Positions 22,563 to 34,980 of a DNA stretch of 64,000 nucleotides are shown here, piece after piece. The notes below the pieces were generated by a model that saw only the letters and a program-made list of their open reading frames with translations, was not told the origin of the DNA and searched no databases. The position numbers were made by a program, and so were the translations under genes. Position 1 is the first letter of the stretch. Every line of letters begins with the position of its first letter. Source of the stretch: Lunularia cruciata (taxonomy: Eukaryota; Streptophyta; Marchantiopsida; Lunulariales; Lunulariaceae); contig OX419755.1 of NCBI GenBank assembly GCA_948567375.1, forward strand, positions 52,581,001 to 52,645,000. Direction: 5' to 3'.

Positions 22563-25500
22563 ATTTAAACGCATTGTACTATTCAACGAACCCGGAGGTG
22601 CTCAATTACAATGGATAAATCATTTCAGACGGCATGAAATAGATCACATACATTCAATGTTACAATACATGTCCTTGTATGTAATATTATTATGTTCTAA
22701 ATGGCTCAAGAAAACACCATGCAAAATAGTATCCATTGCAGAAGGGAGAGCGCGTTCTCATGATATGCCTACACCATTTCATTCACAAATTGCCAAAACA
22801 AGTAAGATATGTGGAAAGCTCATTTCCGTTCCATTTCATTTTCTAACTACGTCTTCTTGGTGTACAATTTGTTATTATTGTATGACCTCGAGAACCTGCT
22901 ACATGATTCCAAGTAGCATTTATATACATTCTCTCTTATATTACATAGAACTAAAAACGTCGCCACTATTTACAACATTCAACTGATATCTGTATGCTAT
23001 TTTGGTTTTCATTCTCTCAGCCATAAACTATCTTCTCTCCGTGATTTGTTCTTAGTAGTTCTGGATTGAGTAGGCATGTAAGGCTTTGTATTTTGGATAT
23101 GTACAACACGTGCATCTACCAATTTTTAACTTTCAAATCTAGAAATCTAAGCTAGACCGACATGTACAGGAGTAACTAGGCTCGATGTTGAAGGCAGAAA
23201 CTTCAAGACATATCTACACTGCTGCTACAGTAGAGTTGAGGTTTCAATTTCTTTGCCTTGCATTTCAATCTCGTTTCCGGAGTGATGCTCACTCCAGGAA
23301 TTGTATTGTGTCGCCGATTTTAACGGGAATATTGACAACGTATCTCCGTGCTGTGGGTATATAATCAAGGGATTGTTTACTGGTTTCTCAACCCCTCACG
23401 AGGTAGAAAATTCCCTTGCTACCCATCAACGTTCCCTAGAGCTCCTTGTATCTGAACCCCATGAGACATCTCGTGATCCTGGCTTCCAGTTCGAGTCTTC
23501 TCTTCCTTCTCCCGTTAACTTAGAAGACGGATTTTGAATTATCATCAGAGTCCGTTTTCAGTTCATACTGTTTCATTTCCTTAAATACTGCTGAAACTAC
23601 TATGAACTGAAGACTGATTGCATCCGATGTATAAGCAAGCAGTGCCCGCCTTAAGTCATTGGATGATATCCTAGAACTCACTCTACGAGGAATTCTGCTA
23701 AAAATTGTTTACGTCTATGTATTCATGTTCATAGACTTGTGTAGAATCTATTCTTTGAAACTAACTTGTCACTCTGAGGACGATTTGAGAGAAGATTCAT
23801 TTGCAGTAGCAGGATAGCGCTCACAGGTACCAGTGCATGAGACTTTGACAGCTGAGACAACCGATTTCAACCTCAACATCAACATCGACATCTCGCTTGG
23901 AAATGGGGTCACCTCAAAGAGTCCGTTGAGCAGATACGTCGGGACAGATTCAGCATTGGATCCGACAGCCTGAATCCATTGGCGAGCAGCCTACGCGGGA
24001 CTACTTGGCATCTTTCTGCAGAGCTCTACCAGAAAGACGTTCATGTTGTATCAGAGCTCATACAGTTTCCTACCTGCCTTTCTTCTGGTTGAACATACAC
24101 TGCTTGAATGCTTGTTATATTTGCCGGGGTGCTTAGATCAGGCACACAGGTAACAACCCTTGTGTGAGATGCATTTGACGCTTCGGCCAGTCAATAGGGT
24201 GAGCTTAACAACTAGCGAATGCCACGCAAGGACGCAACATAACTTGTCTTCAGTTGGGACTGGACTAGGGATTGCTTGAGCTGAAGATCTGATGTTCGAA
24301 TGTATCCTGGACCGGTTTTCAGATATGCAGAAGACAACGTCTATGAAGCAGGAATGCAGCCGGACCTAGATTTTATTTTGACTCCTACAGATGTTGCTGA
24401 AACCACCCTGGAGGTCTTCAACAACGAGGTGGAATTTGTGAAACAAAACATTTCGGCACTTTGCGACAACGACGACTCCACGAAGAAGGAACAACGCAAC
24501 GAGGGATTCATAAGGGAGAAGGGGTTTAGAAGTCCATCTGAAACTAGTTTAGAAGTCCATCTGAAACGAAACGAGAAGTAACAATTTCGCATAAGGCTTA
24601 ACTGAACTACCAGTAAATAAGAAAATATGCATTTCACTTTTACCGCATCTTTGTACATGAACGTTTAGCACACTTCGCAATGAACGTTTCGACCTGCACA
24701 GTGATTTGAGAAGAAACTCATTTATGCAAACTGCGAAAACTTCTCATATTTGTACTCGTTCGTTGGAATACCCGAACTGTTCAGTAACTCATGAATGAGA
24801 GCTATAATGAATAATACATTATTCAAAGAGGACGAAACGTATATTTAGCAACATGCACGTATCGTATCACCTTGCCGATCTATTTAGCAACATGCACATA
24901 CTTATCTATCTACTTGTAGTTTTGCTTCTCAAGTTGTACAAGACGAAGGATGTGTATCATGGTATATACAATCGAATGAAGTTTAAACACATTTTCATGA
25001 TAAAGAGGTCTTTATGCCATATTTTGTGTTTTGATGAACGGCGTAGAGACGGTTTTAAGAATGGTTTTGTTATATATACATGATAAATTTAAAAATAAAT
25101 TTAAAAATTTGATGTAGTATAAGTATAAATAATAATAAATTATATATTCAAATTAAATATATTACACTGAAATAAATAACTACTCTAATCAATATTAATA
25201 GTAAAATTAAATATATTATACTAATAATTAATAATTAACTTCAAAAGTTATGACCATCGAATACACACACAGTTCTATTAAAAAACAACCCCAAGCACAA
25301 CAATACTTCCTCTCTGTACGGAGGATTGTCGTCACTGACATCAGTCAAGTTGAATTGAAGTCTTCGCTTCGGTGGAACAAAAGACAGAGGTTAAGACCTG
25401 GATGAGCACATCAGATTTTCTCCAAGGGGACCGTATATCAGGACCATACGCAGTCTTACCGTCGCAGTTGATGACGGGATTGCGGTCATCATCATTTCTT

Positions 25501-28030
25501 ACTTTGTGGCGTCTCGGGAGACCCTAAAATTTGTTAACCTGTAGCTCCTGGAAGTACTCGACTGTGTTCCAACAGCGTTCTGCAAAGCGCTGACTGTCTT
25601 TCTTCAGAAAAAAGTTGGTAGCAAATCGAGAAGGACGACCGCGTAGAAAAAATGAAGGATGGGGCTAAGTCCCATTCAGAAGTTGGTAGCAAATCGGAAT
25701 GCAAAAATTTCTGAACAGTTGCAGCTGTTTGTCTAAAAGTAAGTACCTCTGGTTGCACAAAACAGGTGGAGAAAGTCAAGGAGAAGATCCTAGGTAACCC
25801 TAAGTCCATGAAAGTAATGCTTGTGGCTGAAATGGAGGCCATTCTCTTCATCGAGGGCTATGCAAGCCATCTATGGGCGTGTTAAAACCGCCTTCAGGAA
25901 GATTCTAGAGACTACATAGAGTTGCGGAGTAGCCTCTCAAGTTGTTCATAATTCCTCCTGGTCCCATCATTGATGGCCATATACAAAAATAGTTTTTTAC
26001 TGTGCTTGACCAACTCGGCGTTCCCGATATGAGGTTCGACGAATGCATGCTGATCCTGGGTGACACAACGTGGATCTCAAGAATCAACTAGGACTTGTAC
26101 CTGGATGCTTTGGGTTTTTTGGACAGTCAGCGCTGACAAGATACGGTGTACCAAATTCAACACTTGAAAGTTTTGAAATTTCTGAAGTACGATCAAGGTC
26201 ACGTGGAAACAGAACTATTATCCAGTGGTGAGGGAAAAAGCGCCAAAATCGCATTACATGAGTCTGCCACGTAGCAAGGTTGGCTCGGTACATGGATTTC
26301 AAAATTTTCACCTTGGCTCCAGTATAACTTTCTGCCACAGAAAACTATCACCACGATCGAGAAATCGAAAGACTCGAACTTGGGCTGTGGTTGAGACGCG
26401 TTGTAGGTTTCGAAGATCGATGTTCAGAAGTTTGCAGAGAGACCTGTCAGCAGATGCCGCGAGGAAGGACGGCGCATCGACGCCACTTTTGTTCTTTTAG
26501 TGTGGAGATTCATCTATACAACCATGAAGGAATATGAATTGACATTCGAACTAGCAAAAGCGTTTGCAATTGTCGACGAAAAGAACGCGGTCGTGTGGTG
26601 TGGACAGGGAAAGGAAGTGCTTTCATCGCCTCGAAGATGCAGCAATTTGCCAATGCTTTCCAGTCATAGAGCATGGTCCTCTTCATTGACATTGCAATCG
26701 AAAGCTCTCATTATAATATCGGATGAATACCTGAAGCTCCATGCTCAGAAAGAGAGAAAGAGAGAGTACGATGCAATTGAAGAAATCTTGTGGATTCTCT
26801 TTCTTCAGAGAACATTCGGAACTTCGGATCTACCGAATCTTACCGCACCGGTTGTTGGCTTTCCAGAGCTAGAAACCCTCAACGGCAAACAGAGCCATCT
26901 ATTCCTGCAATGGTTGACTTGCCACCTACCGAAGGATTTCTTAAATCTTAGACTACACGATGACTTTGGCCATAGTTTGAAAAGAACGCAAAGGTTGCAT
27001 ACAGACGAACATGGCCTTCGAGCTCGTAGAGAATGTTTTATGCCTAACTTGAGCAGGAGGCGGTCGCAGCTCAATTCATCGGATGTCCCTTTCGTTGACG
27101 AATCATTCCATGGATGCTTGAGTTCATTTCAAGAAATCCTGGAGCTGCTGGGAGGAGCTGTGAAGTTCTAGAGCGCTTCATATTCATCCCACATTCAGAG
27201 CCAGTCTCAAGCAAACTTTATAAGTACCGTAGTATCTATAAGTGGTAGCCATCATTGGCTTCCCTGCATACCCCGGCACTGTCCGATGAGCAGGTACACA
27301 TTCCCACTGATATATGCGGAAATAGATAGCGAAGCAAAATGAGTTAAAGCAGCTGATTGCATTATACGAGACGCCGAGAAGCTTTTCCGCGGTGTAATCT
27401 CGAAAATTTACCCCATATATCTTATCTCGTTTTCCGAGATTGTGCTCAGAGTTCCACTGCAAGCCAGTAATGAGAATTATTACGAGCTTTGGCTTCGGTG
27501 GAGGGAATGTGGAGTCCAGTGACTTTTCAATCAATGTGTGCCAAATTGTGGGAGCTGATTGCAGCTTACTGGAATTCGCGGAGCAGCAGCCTCAGCACTA
27601 ATTGGCTTTCAAGGCCAAGGCTCGGGTGCCAGTGGCGGACATCGATGGCGAGGGGCTGCAACTGTTACCTCCTGATTCAACCCTCATACCTGACGACCTG
27701 CAGTTGCTAAGCATCCTCATGGCGCAAGCTTCTGACGGATCTTCAAAGCTCGAGTCGGAGCTGAAAGGGGTGTACAATACACTGGGGGCGAAGAAATTCT
27801 CGGATTGCGTAAATGTGATCCCTGACTTGTGTGCTAATGTTAATTTGATATACAAGTTAGTGACGAGACCGAAGTTAATCACATGAGGGCTGATAACTGC
27901 CATTCTTGCGTTCGTCTGGCAAACTGAGTTCGCACTGTCCTGAAAGAAGAGACAAGCTGTAGTTACACCCCTTAGTAAATCATAGAGAAGCAGTTCCGCC
28001 GAGTCGGATTTTATGTAAGATCTCGAAATG
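22563..28030 (+). pseudogene. NOV-like GHKL ATPase pseudogene (tandem paralogue)
   Basis: This is a decayed copy of the gene at 37,277-41,976, including about 1.3 kb of its upstream region, both introns and the first 85% or so of exon 3. Exon 1 starts at 23,903 but has a 2-nt deletion after six codons. The intron 1 donor GT reads TT at 24,066. Exon 2 (from 24,323) has a 1-nt insertion in the N-box. Much of early exon 3 is replaced by AT-rich DNA at about 25,075-25,290. Stops and frameshifts follow, although 26,500-27,171 is still open over 223 codons. Similarity ends at about 28,030, so the gene's C-terminal 120 codons or so are missing. It has no copia insertion in its upstream region. Confidence 0.92.
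25612..25696. repeat. 51-bp insertion flanked by 17-bp direct repeats in pseudogene exon 3
   Basis: The 17-mer aagttggtagcaaatcg occurs at 25,612-25,628 and 25,680-25,696. The intact paralogue has one equivalent (near 39,163). The 51 bp between them resemble, in pieces, the stretch at 42,543-42,645 (gaaggc/acgaccgcgtag, gaaggatggg, ggctaagtccc/cccc). This fits a short retroposed fragment with a target-site duplication. Confidence 0.6.
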
Positions 28031-29188
28031 TTAGAAGTATTTATTTTTAGTGATAAGTAGTAGAGTACCGAAACTATCGGGGTAGTTTCATTTTATCTCT
28101 CGTGTTTTATCTCTATATGGTTTGAATGGTTTTTTATCTTTCTTGTTAATTTGTAAATTGGTTTCCTAAAATATTATAAATTATATTCGTAGATTTACAA
28201 AATTTTATTGAAAAAACCATTAACTATGGAGACTTCGTACAAATATTTATAGATTGATCGCGCTGGTCATGCCACTCTACCTTCAACCGATCCATTTGCC
28301 ACTCTTGACAATATTTAATCTATCGGTAGTCATATCAGTTGCTGATTGCTATTACCTTAGTCGTACAAGTGCACAGTTCAATTTAGGTTAAAATTTTGGA
28401 ACCTATTTATTTGAATTAAGTATTCCAGATTTAGATTTAGATTTAGACTGTTATTAGGACTCAAGGTTCAACTAAAAATCTTGAAGTAACAAAATATTAT
28501 GTTTTAAATAGCGGGACTATTCATACAACTTTAGAATAACTATCTTTTCTGATGTTCTTTCTTCCTTACATTCCCGTTTTTAAAACTCTTTCAACAACTT
28601 GAGTATTTGAATGTAAGTATAGTAGATTTGGAATTGAATTGTATTCAGATTTGGTGCTAACTCTAAGTCCTATATGCTAGTTAGTGATGATTTTGAATAT
28701 TTGAGACTATTTTCAATTTTATTGCACTTGAAAATTTTGATTATTTTAAGTAAAGAGACAATATAATATATTTCCTAAATTTGATTGAAATACCATCAAT
28801 ATTAGTATCTTCTATTGTATGGATGTTTGAAATGTAATTTTAGCCTATTACTTCTATTTTATTATAACTCCTCTCCATGGGTGTTCGGTGTGTAAATTTC
28901 TCTTCCATTTGGAAGGTAATTTCTCTTCAGTGTGGTTTGAGTTTGACGTAGGAATTAAAAAATAATTTTCAAGTCTACAACTATGAAATTAAACTCATTT
29001 GGCTCTAGCTGCGCATTCGGAGCCCCCATTGGTTTTGCTTTTTAATTATATATAGTCCAAGCACCTTTCCCGCCTTTATGGGGAAGGAGGATTTTCGAAC
29101 TCTTCATGTGTTCTATCCTCGCTCTCTTTACATGTTTTTGTTATACGCGGCACTTCTTGGAGCACTCTCACCTCTTACATGCACAAAT

Positions 29189-29394
29189 CCCCGTAACCAA
29201 TCTTTCACTCAGCTCAACTAATCCTTCCCGTAACCATTTGCACAGTTCTTAACCATTTTTCACTTAGCTCCCCTAATCCTTCCCGTAACCATTTTGCTCC
29301 GTAATGTTATACATAACCATTTGCACAGTTCCTAACCAGTTTTCATTTAGCTCCCCCAATCTTTCCCGTAACCATTTTGCCCCATAATGTTATA
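29189..29394. repeat. Degenerate tandem repeat
   Basis: Three imperfect units of about 55-85 bp each contain tagctcccctaatccttccc, cgtaaccatttt and taaccatttgcacagttc blocks. The last two units also share a gtaatgttata block. No function is evident. Confidence 0.65.
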
Positions 29395-29472
29395 ACTGAA
29401 ACCCTGAAAGCGAAGTAAGCCTTTTCATCACCAGCATAGCTCTTTTTTAATGGGAGTGTGTATTCTTAGAAG

Positions 29473-29512
29473 ATTTTATTTTTATTTTTATTTTTATTTT
29501 TATGGGTACCCG
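29473..29512. repeat. (ATTTTT)n microsatellite
   Basis: A run of attttt units of about 40 bp on the plus strand. Simple slippage sequence. Confidence 0.85.
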
Positions 29513-30605
29513 TAAATCTTGTTAAAATTTTGTTTCAGATAGCACTATCTTTCCAAGTAGAAATCGCTCGTCTCATAGACTGAAGCCCCCTTATGTTTTC
29601 CTCACCATCAGTAGAACTGCTCAATCCCTAATGCAATGTTAGTGACACCCACCCACCGGACCTCACGCCATGCTTTACTTAATGTCGCAAGGCTGTCCTT
29701 AGTGAGTCCTTCTACTCTACCCTCTTCTTCTTTCCACAAGTTCTATATAAGGAAAATGGAGACAAGAGAGAATTCGAAAACCAAAGAATGAAGAGCACCA
29801 AATTTAAAAAAAGACTTGTGAAAGGAGAACCTTCAAGGTCTCATGGTCACTACCTCCCTTCCGGAAATTTTTGAAATTCTTTGTAACCTACCTATTTTCG
29901 TGCACATGCTACTCCAACTGCCCCGGATTTTTGTACTTTTGAAAATATCTCTTAAAATGTGTGTTCTTCCTATAAAAAAATTCCATATTTTTTGATCATA
30001 TCCCACCAGATTTCGAGGGCGAAATAGGCTGAGATTCAGTGCATTCGACAGCGTTCCAAGTGTTTTCTATCGATTGTATTTTATGGCTCACGGGGCGGTG
30101 AAAACATTATTATTCGTTAAAACTTGGACTGTTTTCAGTTTGGGCTAATGGTCTTTCAAGAGTGAGTGGGGCGTACCGTACCAAGCCTAAGTAATCTGAT
30201 TACGAAGAATACTCATATCCGGAGGTTTAAACGGGTGAAAAGTAAGACGAGTGGTACGTTAGTAGTGTGTGTTGAGGTCGTTGATTACCAGCAGTTCACA
30301 CGCGGGAAATGAGTAGACATATTCTGGATAAAAGTATTTAAAGAAACGCTTTGTCGGAGTCAAAATCGTGAAATATAAGTGTCAAGTATTGAAACGAAAT
30401 GGTGGGTCGGAGTCACGTTATTAACACCCATGTTGTTGGCCACATGCATTTCTTGATGGCCCTTGCTTTAAACCGGTATTCAGATTCCTCTGTGCAACTT
30501 CATCTCCATGAAATCTCGGTATGGAGAAGAACGAAATGTGATTCTCATCAGCCAAGTGATACGGTCAACCTCGGAGCACAACACGAGGAAAATATGGCTC
30601 CTAGG

Positions 30606-30693
30606 AGTGAGGGACGAGAGTGATACTCACTCTCAATCTCACTCTTGTACGTCGCACTGAGATTGAGAGTGAGTATCATTCTCGTTCCTCACT
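30606..30693. repeat. Near-perfect inverted repeat (hairpin)
   Basis: Two 36-nt arms (30,606-30,641 and 30,658-30,693) are complementary with two mismatches, both of which would be G:U pairs in RNA, around a 16-nt loop. Inside each arm is a smaller dyad, GAGAGTGA-tac-TCACTCTC at 30,616-30,634. A further imperfect palindrome follows at 30,691-30,708. It lies about 140 bp before the duplicated gene block. It may be a foldback element, a small-RNA precursor or a cluster of protein sites. Confidence 0.75.
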
Positions 30694-30831
30694 CTCGATA
30701 TTGAGAGTGATACTGACGTAAGCATCATAACTGCATTTACATTTTACTCGTGGATTTAAAGTATTTTTTTTAGTCTGGAAAACGTCCGTAGCATGACTTG
30801 AGATTTTTATGATAAAAGACGCGAGGCTAGG

Positions 30832-31267
30832 TGTTTAAACGCATTTTACTATTCAGCGAGTGGGAGGTGTCAAATTCCTGTAGACTTATCATTTCACACG
30901 GCATGAGGTAGTACTCCTTACATTCCATGTTAAAATACCTTTCTCTGTTTGTATTATTCATCTGTTTCTACATGGCTCACAAGAACACCACGAGAAATAA
31001 TGTTATAGGGATATCCCTATATCATTGAATTTACTAAATGCCAGCACAAGTAAGATCTTTGTTCCATTTCATTTCCTAACTTGTTACATTTTGTGTATAG
31101 TTTGTTATCGTGGGATAAAATATTACTAACCGAGCGAACCTACTAAGTAGCATTTTTATAAATTCTCTCTTATATTACATAGAACCAAGCAACTCGTCAC
31201 TAGTTAGAACATTCAACTGACAGATGTATGCTATTTTGATTTCATTCTCTCAGCCGTAAAGTATCTT
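30832..31267 (+). promoter_or_regulatory. Distal 5' region of the NOV-like gene, left of RLC-2
   Basis: It aligns with 22,563-23,020 upstream of the pseudogene, beginning at the shared tttaaacgcatt block and ending at gtatcttctctc. The alignment resumes on the other side of RLC-2 at 36,380. So this is ancestral upstream DNA split by the copia insertion. No specific site can be named in this part. Confidence 0.75.
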
Positions 31268-31272
31268 CTCTC

Positions 31273-31548
31273 AGCTAGAAAAACTGAGTCCCTAGGACCT
31301 CTCACAATAGCACATGACAACCACATTAAACAGAAATCAGAGGACTAATAGTAAATAACGTGGTTCATTCCGTGTCCCGGAAGCTACCTCCACGACTGAA
31401 ACAGGGTCACACCAGCCTTCCAGAGCTTTATTTCTCATTGCATATATATAAAAGGTCCATCACTGTCATCCACTTGAACTTCTAGACAAGTGACAAGCAA
31501 AGGTCATCAGTTACGTTCGCTTTTGCTTTTGACAAGCCAAGCATAACA
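31273..31548 (-). repeat. RLC-2 3' LTR
   Basis: It is paired with 36,083-36,379. The inner end is intact (cataaca), and the outer end reads agctagaa where the partner has tgttagaa, so the terminal TG has been lost. It adjoins the polypurine tract at 31,549. Confidence 0.93.
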
Positions 31549-31562
31549 ATCTCCACCTTTTG
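31549..31562 (-). other. RLC-2 polypurine tract
   Basis: The minus strand reads AAAAGGTGGAGAT directly before the LTR start TGTTATG, the expected plus-strand primer. Confidence 0.8.
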
Positions 31563-31738
31563 CTTGTATCCACCATATCATCCCAAAGAGCACAATTTAA
31601 CATTGAGCAAGTTCATGCATAACTTGAACTTCTCAACAAGAACAGGTTTAGTCAACATATCAGCTGTGTTTACCTCTGTGCCAATCTTTTGCAAATTGAT
31701 CTCACCATTTATCACAGTTTCCCTGATAAAATGATGTC

Positions 31739-32080
31739 TTACATCAATATGCTTTGTCCTTGAATGAATACTTGATTTTTGGCTAAGTGAATTGCGCTTT
31801 GGCTACCACAAAAAATTGCGGACTTCATGTTAGGGAGTCCTACATCCTTGGCTAATCTTTGTAGCCATATTGCGTCTTTGGCAGCCTCAGTTGTTGCCAT
31901 ATATTCCGCCTGTGTAGTAGAAAGAGCAACTGTAGATTGTAGAGTAGACTTCCAACTTACTGCACCACCAACAAGTGTAAAAAAAAACCCTGTTGTAGAC
32001 CTTCTCTTATCCAAGTCTCCGGCAAAGTCAAAATCTACATACCCTGTAATTCCTCCTTCTTGGTCCTTCTCACCCTTCAA
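31739..32080 (-). pseudogene. RLC-2 RNase H
   Basis: A 113-codon frame reads GYVDFDFAGDLDKRRSTTGFFF, AVSWKSTLQSTVALSTTQAEYMA and AIWLQRLAKDVG, a well-preserved copia RNase H with the catalytic Asp and Glu positions present. It ends early relative to intact elements (SILM then stop). Confidence 0.92.
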
Positions 32081-33143
32081 AGGTAATGCTAATATTTATA
32101 GTTCCTTTCAAGTAACGAAGTATCCACTTCACAACTTCCCAATGTTGTTTCCCTGGATTTTCCATGTATCTACTCACCATACTCACAGCATATGAGATAT
32201 CTGGTCTAGTGCAGACCATAACATACATTAAACTCCCAACAGCATTAGCACAAGGAATATTTGACATCACTTTTCTCTCCTCTTCATTTGATGGACATTG
32301 CTCCAATGATATCTTGAAATGACTTGCCATTGGAGTGCTCATCGGTTTTGCATTCTCCATGCCAAACCGAGCAAGTAATTATTCCAAATATCTCCTTTGA
32401 GATATCCATAACTTTCCCTTGCTCCTGTCCCGGTGGATTTCAATCCCAAGCACCCTCTTTGAAGAACCCAAGTCCTTCATATCAAACTCTTTACCAAGTT
32501 GTGCTTTCAATTTCTCCACCTCAACTATATCCTTTGCAGCAATCAGCATATCATCCACATATAGTACCAAGATGATTAAATCAAATACTCTAGGTCCATC
32601 TAGCTTCTTGAGGTACACACAACAATCTGATTCACTTCTGTTATATCCATGCTTCAACATGAAAGCATCAAATTTCATGTACCAAAGTCTTGGACTTTGC
32701 TTTAGTCCATATAAAGACTTTTATAACCTACAAGCCAGGTTTTGATTCCTTGGTACCACAAAACCTTCAGGTTGATGCATGTAAATCTCCTCCTCCAATT
32801 CTCCATGTAAAAAAGAAGTTGTAACATCTAGTTGCTCCAACTCCAAGTTATGCAATGCAACTCTTGCCAATAGTGCACAAATTGAAGAGATTTTTACCAC
32901 TTGTGAAAAAATCTCATTGAAGTCAATACCTTCTTTTTGGCTAAAACCCTTTGCTACAAGCCTTGCTTTGTATTGATCTCCACCTGATTTTGGAAGTCCT
33001 TCCTTCTTCCGGAATATCCATCTGCAACTAATTGCCTTCTTTCCCATAGGCAAATTTTCAAGTCTCCAAGTTTGGTTTTTGGCCAAAGGCTTCATCTCCT
33101 CTTCCATTGCACAATGCCACTTTTGACACTCTTGATCTTGCAT
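32070..33143 (-). pseudogene. RLC-2 reverse transcriptase
   Basis: Three adjoining frames (32,721-33,143, 32,379-32,678, 32,070-32,360) give a full copia RT: QTWRLENLPMGKKAISCRWIF, KARLVAKGFSQKEGIDFNEIFSQV, LEQLDVTTSFLHGELEEEIYM, the catalytic LYVDDMLIA, DMKDLGSSKRVLGIEI, and PMSTPMASHFKIS...MYVMVCTRPDISYAV. One stop or frame change separates each pair. The catalytic Asp pair is intact. Confidence 0.93.
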
Positions 33144-33435
33144 TACCTCTTCATATGAAGAAGGCTCACCATTCTTTGTTAGAAGAGCATAAGTTATAAA
33201 TGAATCATCAAATCTCTTTGGAGGCCTCTATCCCTATTTGGATACCTACGTTCATGAATCACTTTTGGACTTTGCTCTTCTAATGGTTCACTTGGTAGAT
33301 CTACATGAGATGATATCTCTTCATTTCCAAGATCAATATCTATCTTAACAAAATCTGATTGAATTTTTTTTCCTTTTCTTCTGCCATAGTAATAGTCTCC
33401 ATTGTACTCTTCTCATCAAAAAACTTCATTCCTAC

Positions 33436-34413
33436 TCACAACAAGACAACACCTTTCTGGATCACATAATCTATATCCTTTTGTATCATTCTCATATCCC
33501 AAGAATGATATTTTCTAGATTTAGGATCTAACTTTGTCCATTGTTCTTGTTGAATATGAACATAAGCAATGCATCCAAATACTCTAAGTGGAGAGTAATC
33601 AACATGCAGACCTGTCCATTTTTCCATAGGTGTCTTACACTCGATAGCCATAGAGGGAGAAATATTTACCAAATGACAAGCTGTATTTACCGCTTCTGCC
33701 CAAAACTCTTCTCCAATGCCAGATTGGAGAAGAGTTTATAGATTTATAGTTTATAGATAGAGAAGATTCATACTTCTTGCTTTCTCCAAGAATGTACTAT
33801 TTATCCGCTCTGCCACACCATTTTGTTGAGGGGTACCCGGAACGGTAAAGTGATGAATTATCCCTTCACTCTTACAATATCTATCAAACTCTCTAGATTT
33901 TTATTCTACACCATTATCAGATCTCAAACACTTCACTTTCCTTTTAGTTTGTTTCTCCATCATCACCTTCCATTTTTTAAAGATAGAGAAGACCTCTGGA
34001 TTTTGCTTCATGGTATAGACCCATACTCTCCTAGAGTAATCATCAACCAAAGACACAAAATATAATGCTCCAGATTTTTAAGCTATAGGTACATGGCCCC
34101 AAACATCAGAATGCACATAGTCTAAAATTCCCTTTGTGCAATGAACTCCTGTGGAAAAGCTTACCCTTCGCTGCTTTTCTATTACACAATGCTCATAGAA
34201 TTTTAACTTACAACTTTTAAGGCCCTTCAAAATTTGTTGCTTGGACAATTCACTTAGACCTCTTTCACTCATATGAACCAAACGTAGGTGCCATAATTGA
34301 GTAAGATCTTTGGGATCTTCAATTTCTGAAAAAGTACTTGCCACTCCTCTAGTAATGGTCTCTCTAACAAGCTCATAAAGATTTCCTATCTTCTTGCTCT
34401 TCATTACAACCAA
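33436..34413 (-). pseudogene. RLC-2 integrase
   Basis: The stretch at 34,078-34,413 has LWHLRLVHMSERGLSELSKQ and the CxxC-like KFYEHCVIEKQRRVSF (gag-pre-integrase zinc site). GILDYVHSDVWG with the first catalytic Asp follows. The part 33,436-33,672 is the integrase tail (ECKTPMEKWTGLHVDYSPLRVFGCIAY, KLDPKSRK). The segment between them, with the second Asp and Glu, is in other frames with stops. A small tandem duplication (gatttatagtttatag) lies near 33,740. Confidence 0.88.
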
Positions 34414-34458
34414 TGCTCCTTTTGATACCTTGAGTGTTCCATTTTCTGCTCCCCACCT

Positions 34459-34880
34459 TCAACAATTTGAGTCCAAAGTGCCTAATGATATCAAATTCTT
34501 CCTTAACTCAGGAACATGCCTCACATCAGCAAGAGTCCTCACAATACCATCAAACATCTTAACTTGTATTGTACCAATGCCATTTGCTTTGCAAGCCATG
34601 TTGTTCCCCACTATTACAAATCCTCCATTGAATAGTTTGTACTCATCAAACCACTCTTTATTGGACACATATGGTAAGAGCAACATGAGTCCAATATCCA
34701 TGACTCCTCAAATTTATCTTTGTCTTGGGTAGCACATCGGACATCATCCACAATACCAGATGACTCAACAATACTTGCTTGATTTGAAAGTTGTCCTTTA
34801 TCATTATTGGACTCAAGCCTCTTGTTGTTACAATCTTTCTTGAAATGTCCAACCTTCCCACAAATCTAGCATTTGCCTTT
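34459..34880 (-). pseudogene. RLC-2 protease and zinc knuckle
   Basis: The part at 34,459-34,735 reads SWILDSCCSYHM-type sequence in broken form and then EYKLFNGGFVIVGNNMACKANGIGTIQVKMFDG...VPELRKNLISLG, the copia protease. Before it, a knuckle of the form C-stop-ICGKVGHFKKDC is read at about 34,831-34,872; the second residue codon is TAG (34,866-34,868). It is separated from the rest of gag by the solo LTR. Confidence 0.8.
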
Positions 34881-34980
34881 GAAACCTCCAGTTCTAGACT
34901 TGGATTGTAACAATATGGAGTTTAGTGACGAAGTTAATCGGGCTTACGAAGTAGAGAATAAGACAAAATAGCCTAGAATA

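Larger units (their letters stand above)
28031..30600. other. Intergenic spacer between the two gene copies
   Basis: AT-rich without coding signal. It has a tandem repeat at 29,189-29,394 and an (attttt)n microsatellite at 29,473-29,512. A TATA-like ctatataagg lies at about 29,741, with no ORF behind it. A 74-codon frame at 30,399-30,623 is not supported by any motif. Confidence 0.6.

Noticed and set aside
29741-29800. Promoter at ctatataagg
   Set aside because: No ORF, exon or LTR structure follows within several hundred bases, and TATA-like strings are common in such AT-rich DNA.
30399-30623. 74-codon ORF upstream of the hairpin
   Set aside because: No motif, no paralogous copy, and its end runs into the hairpin arm.
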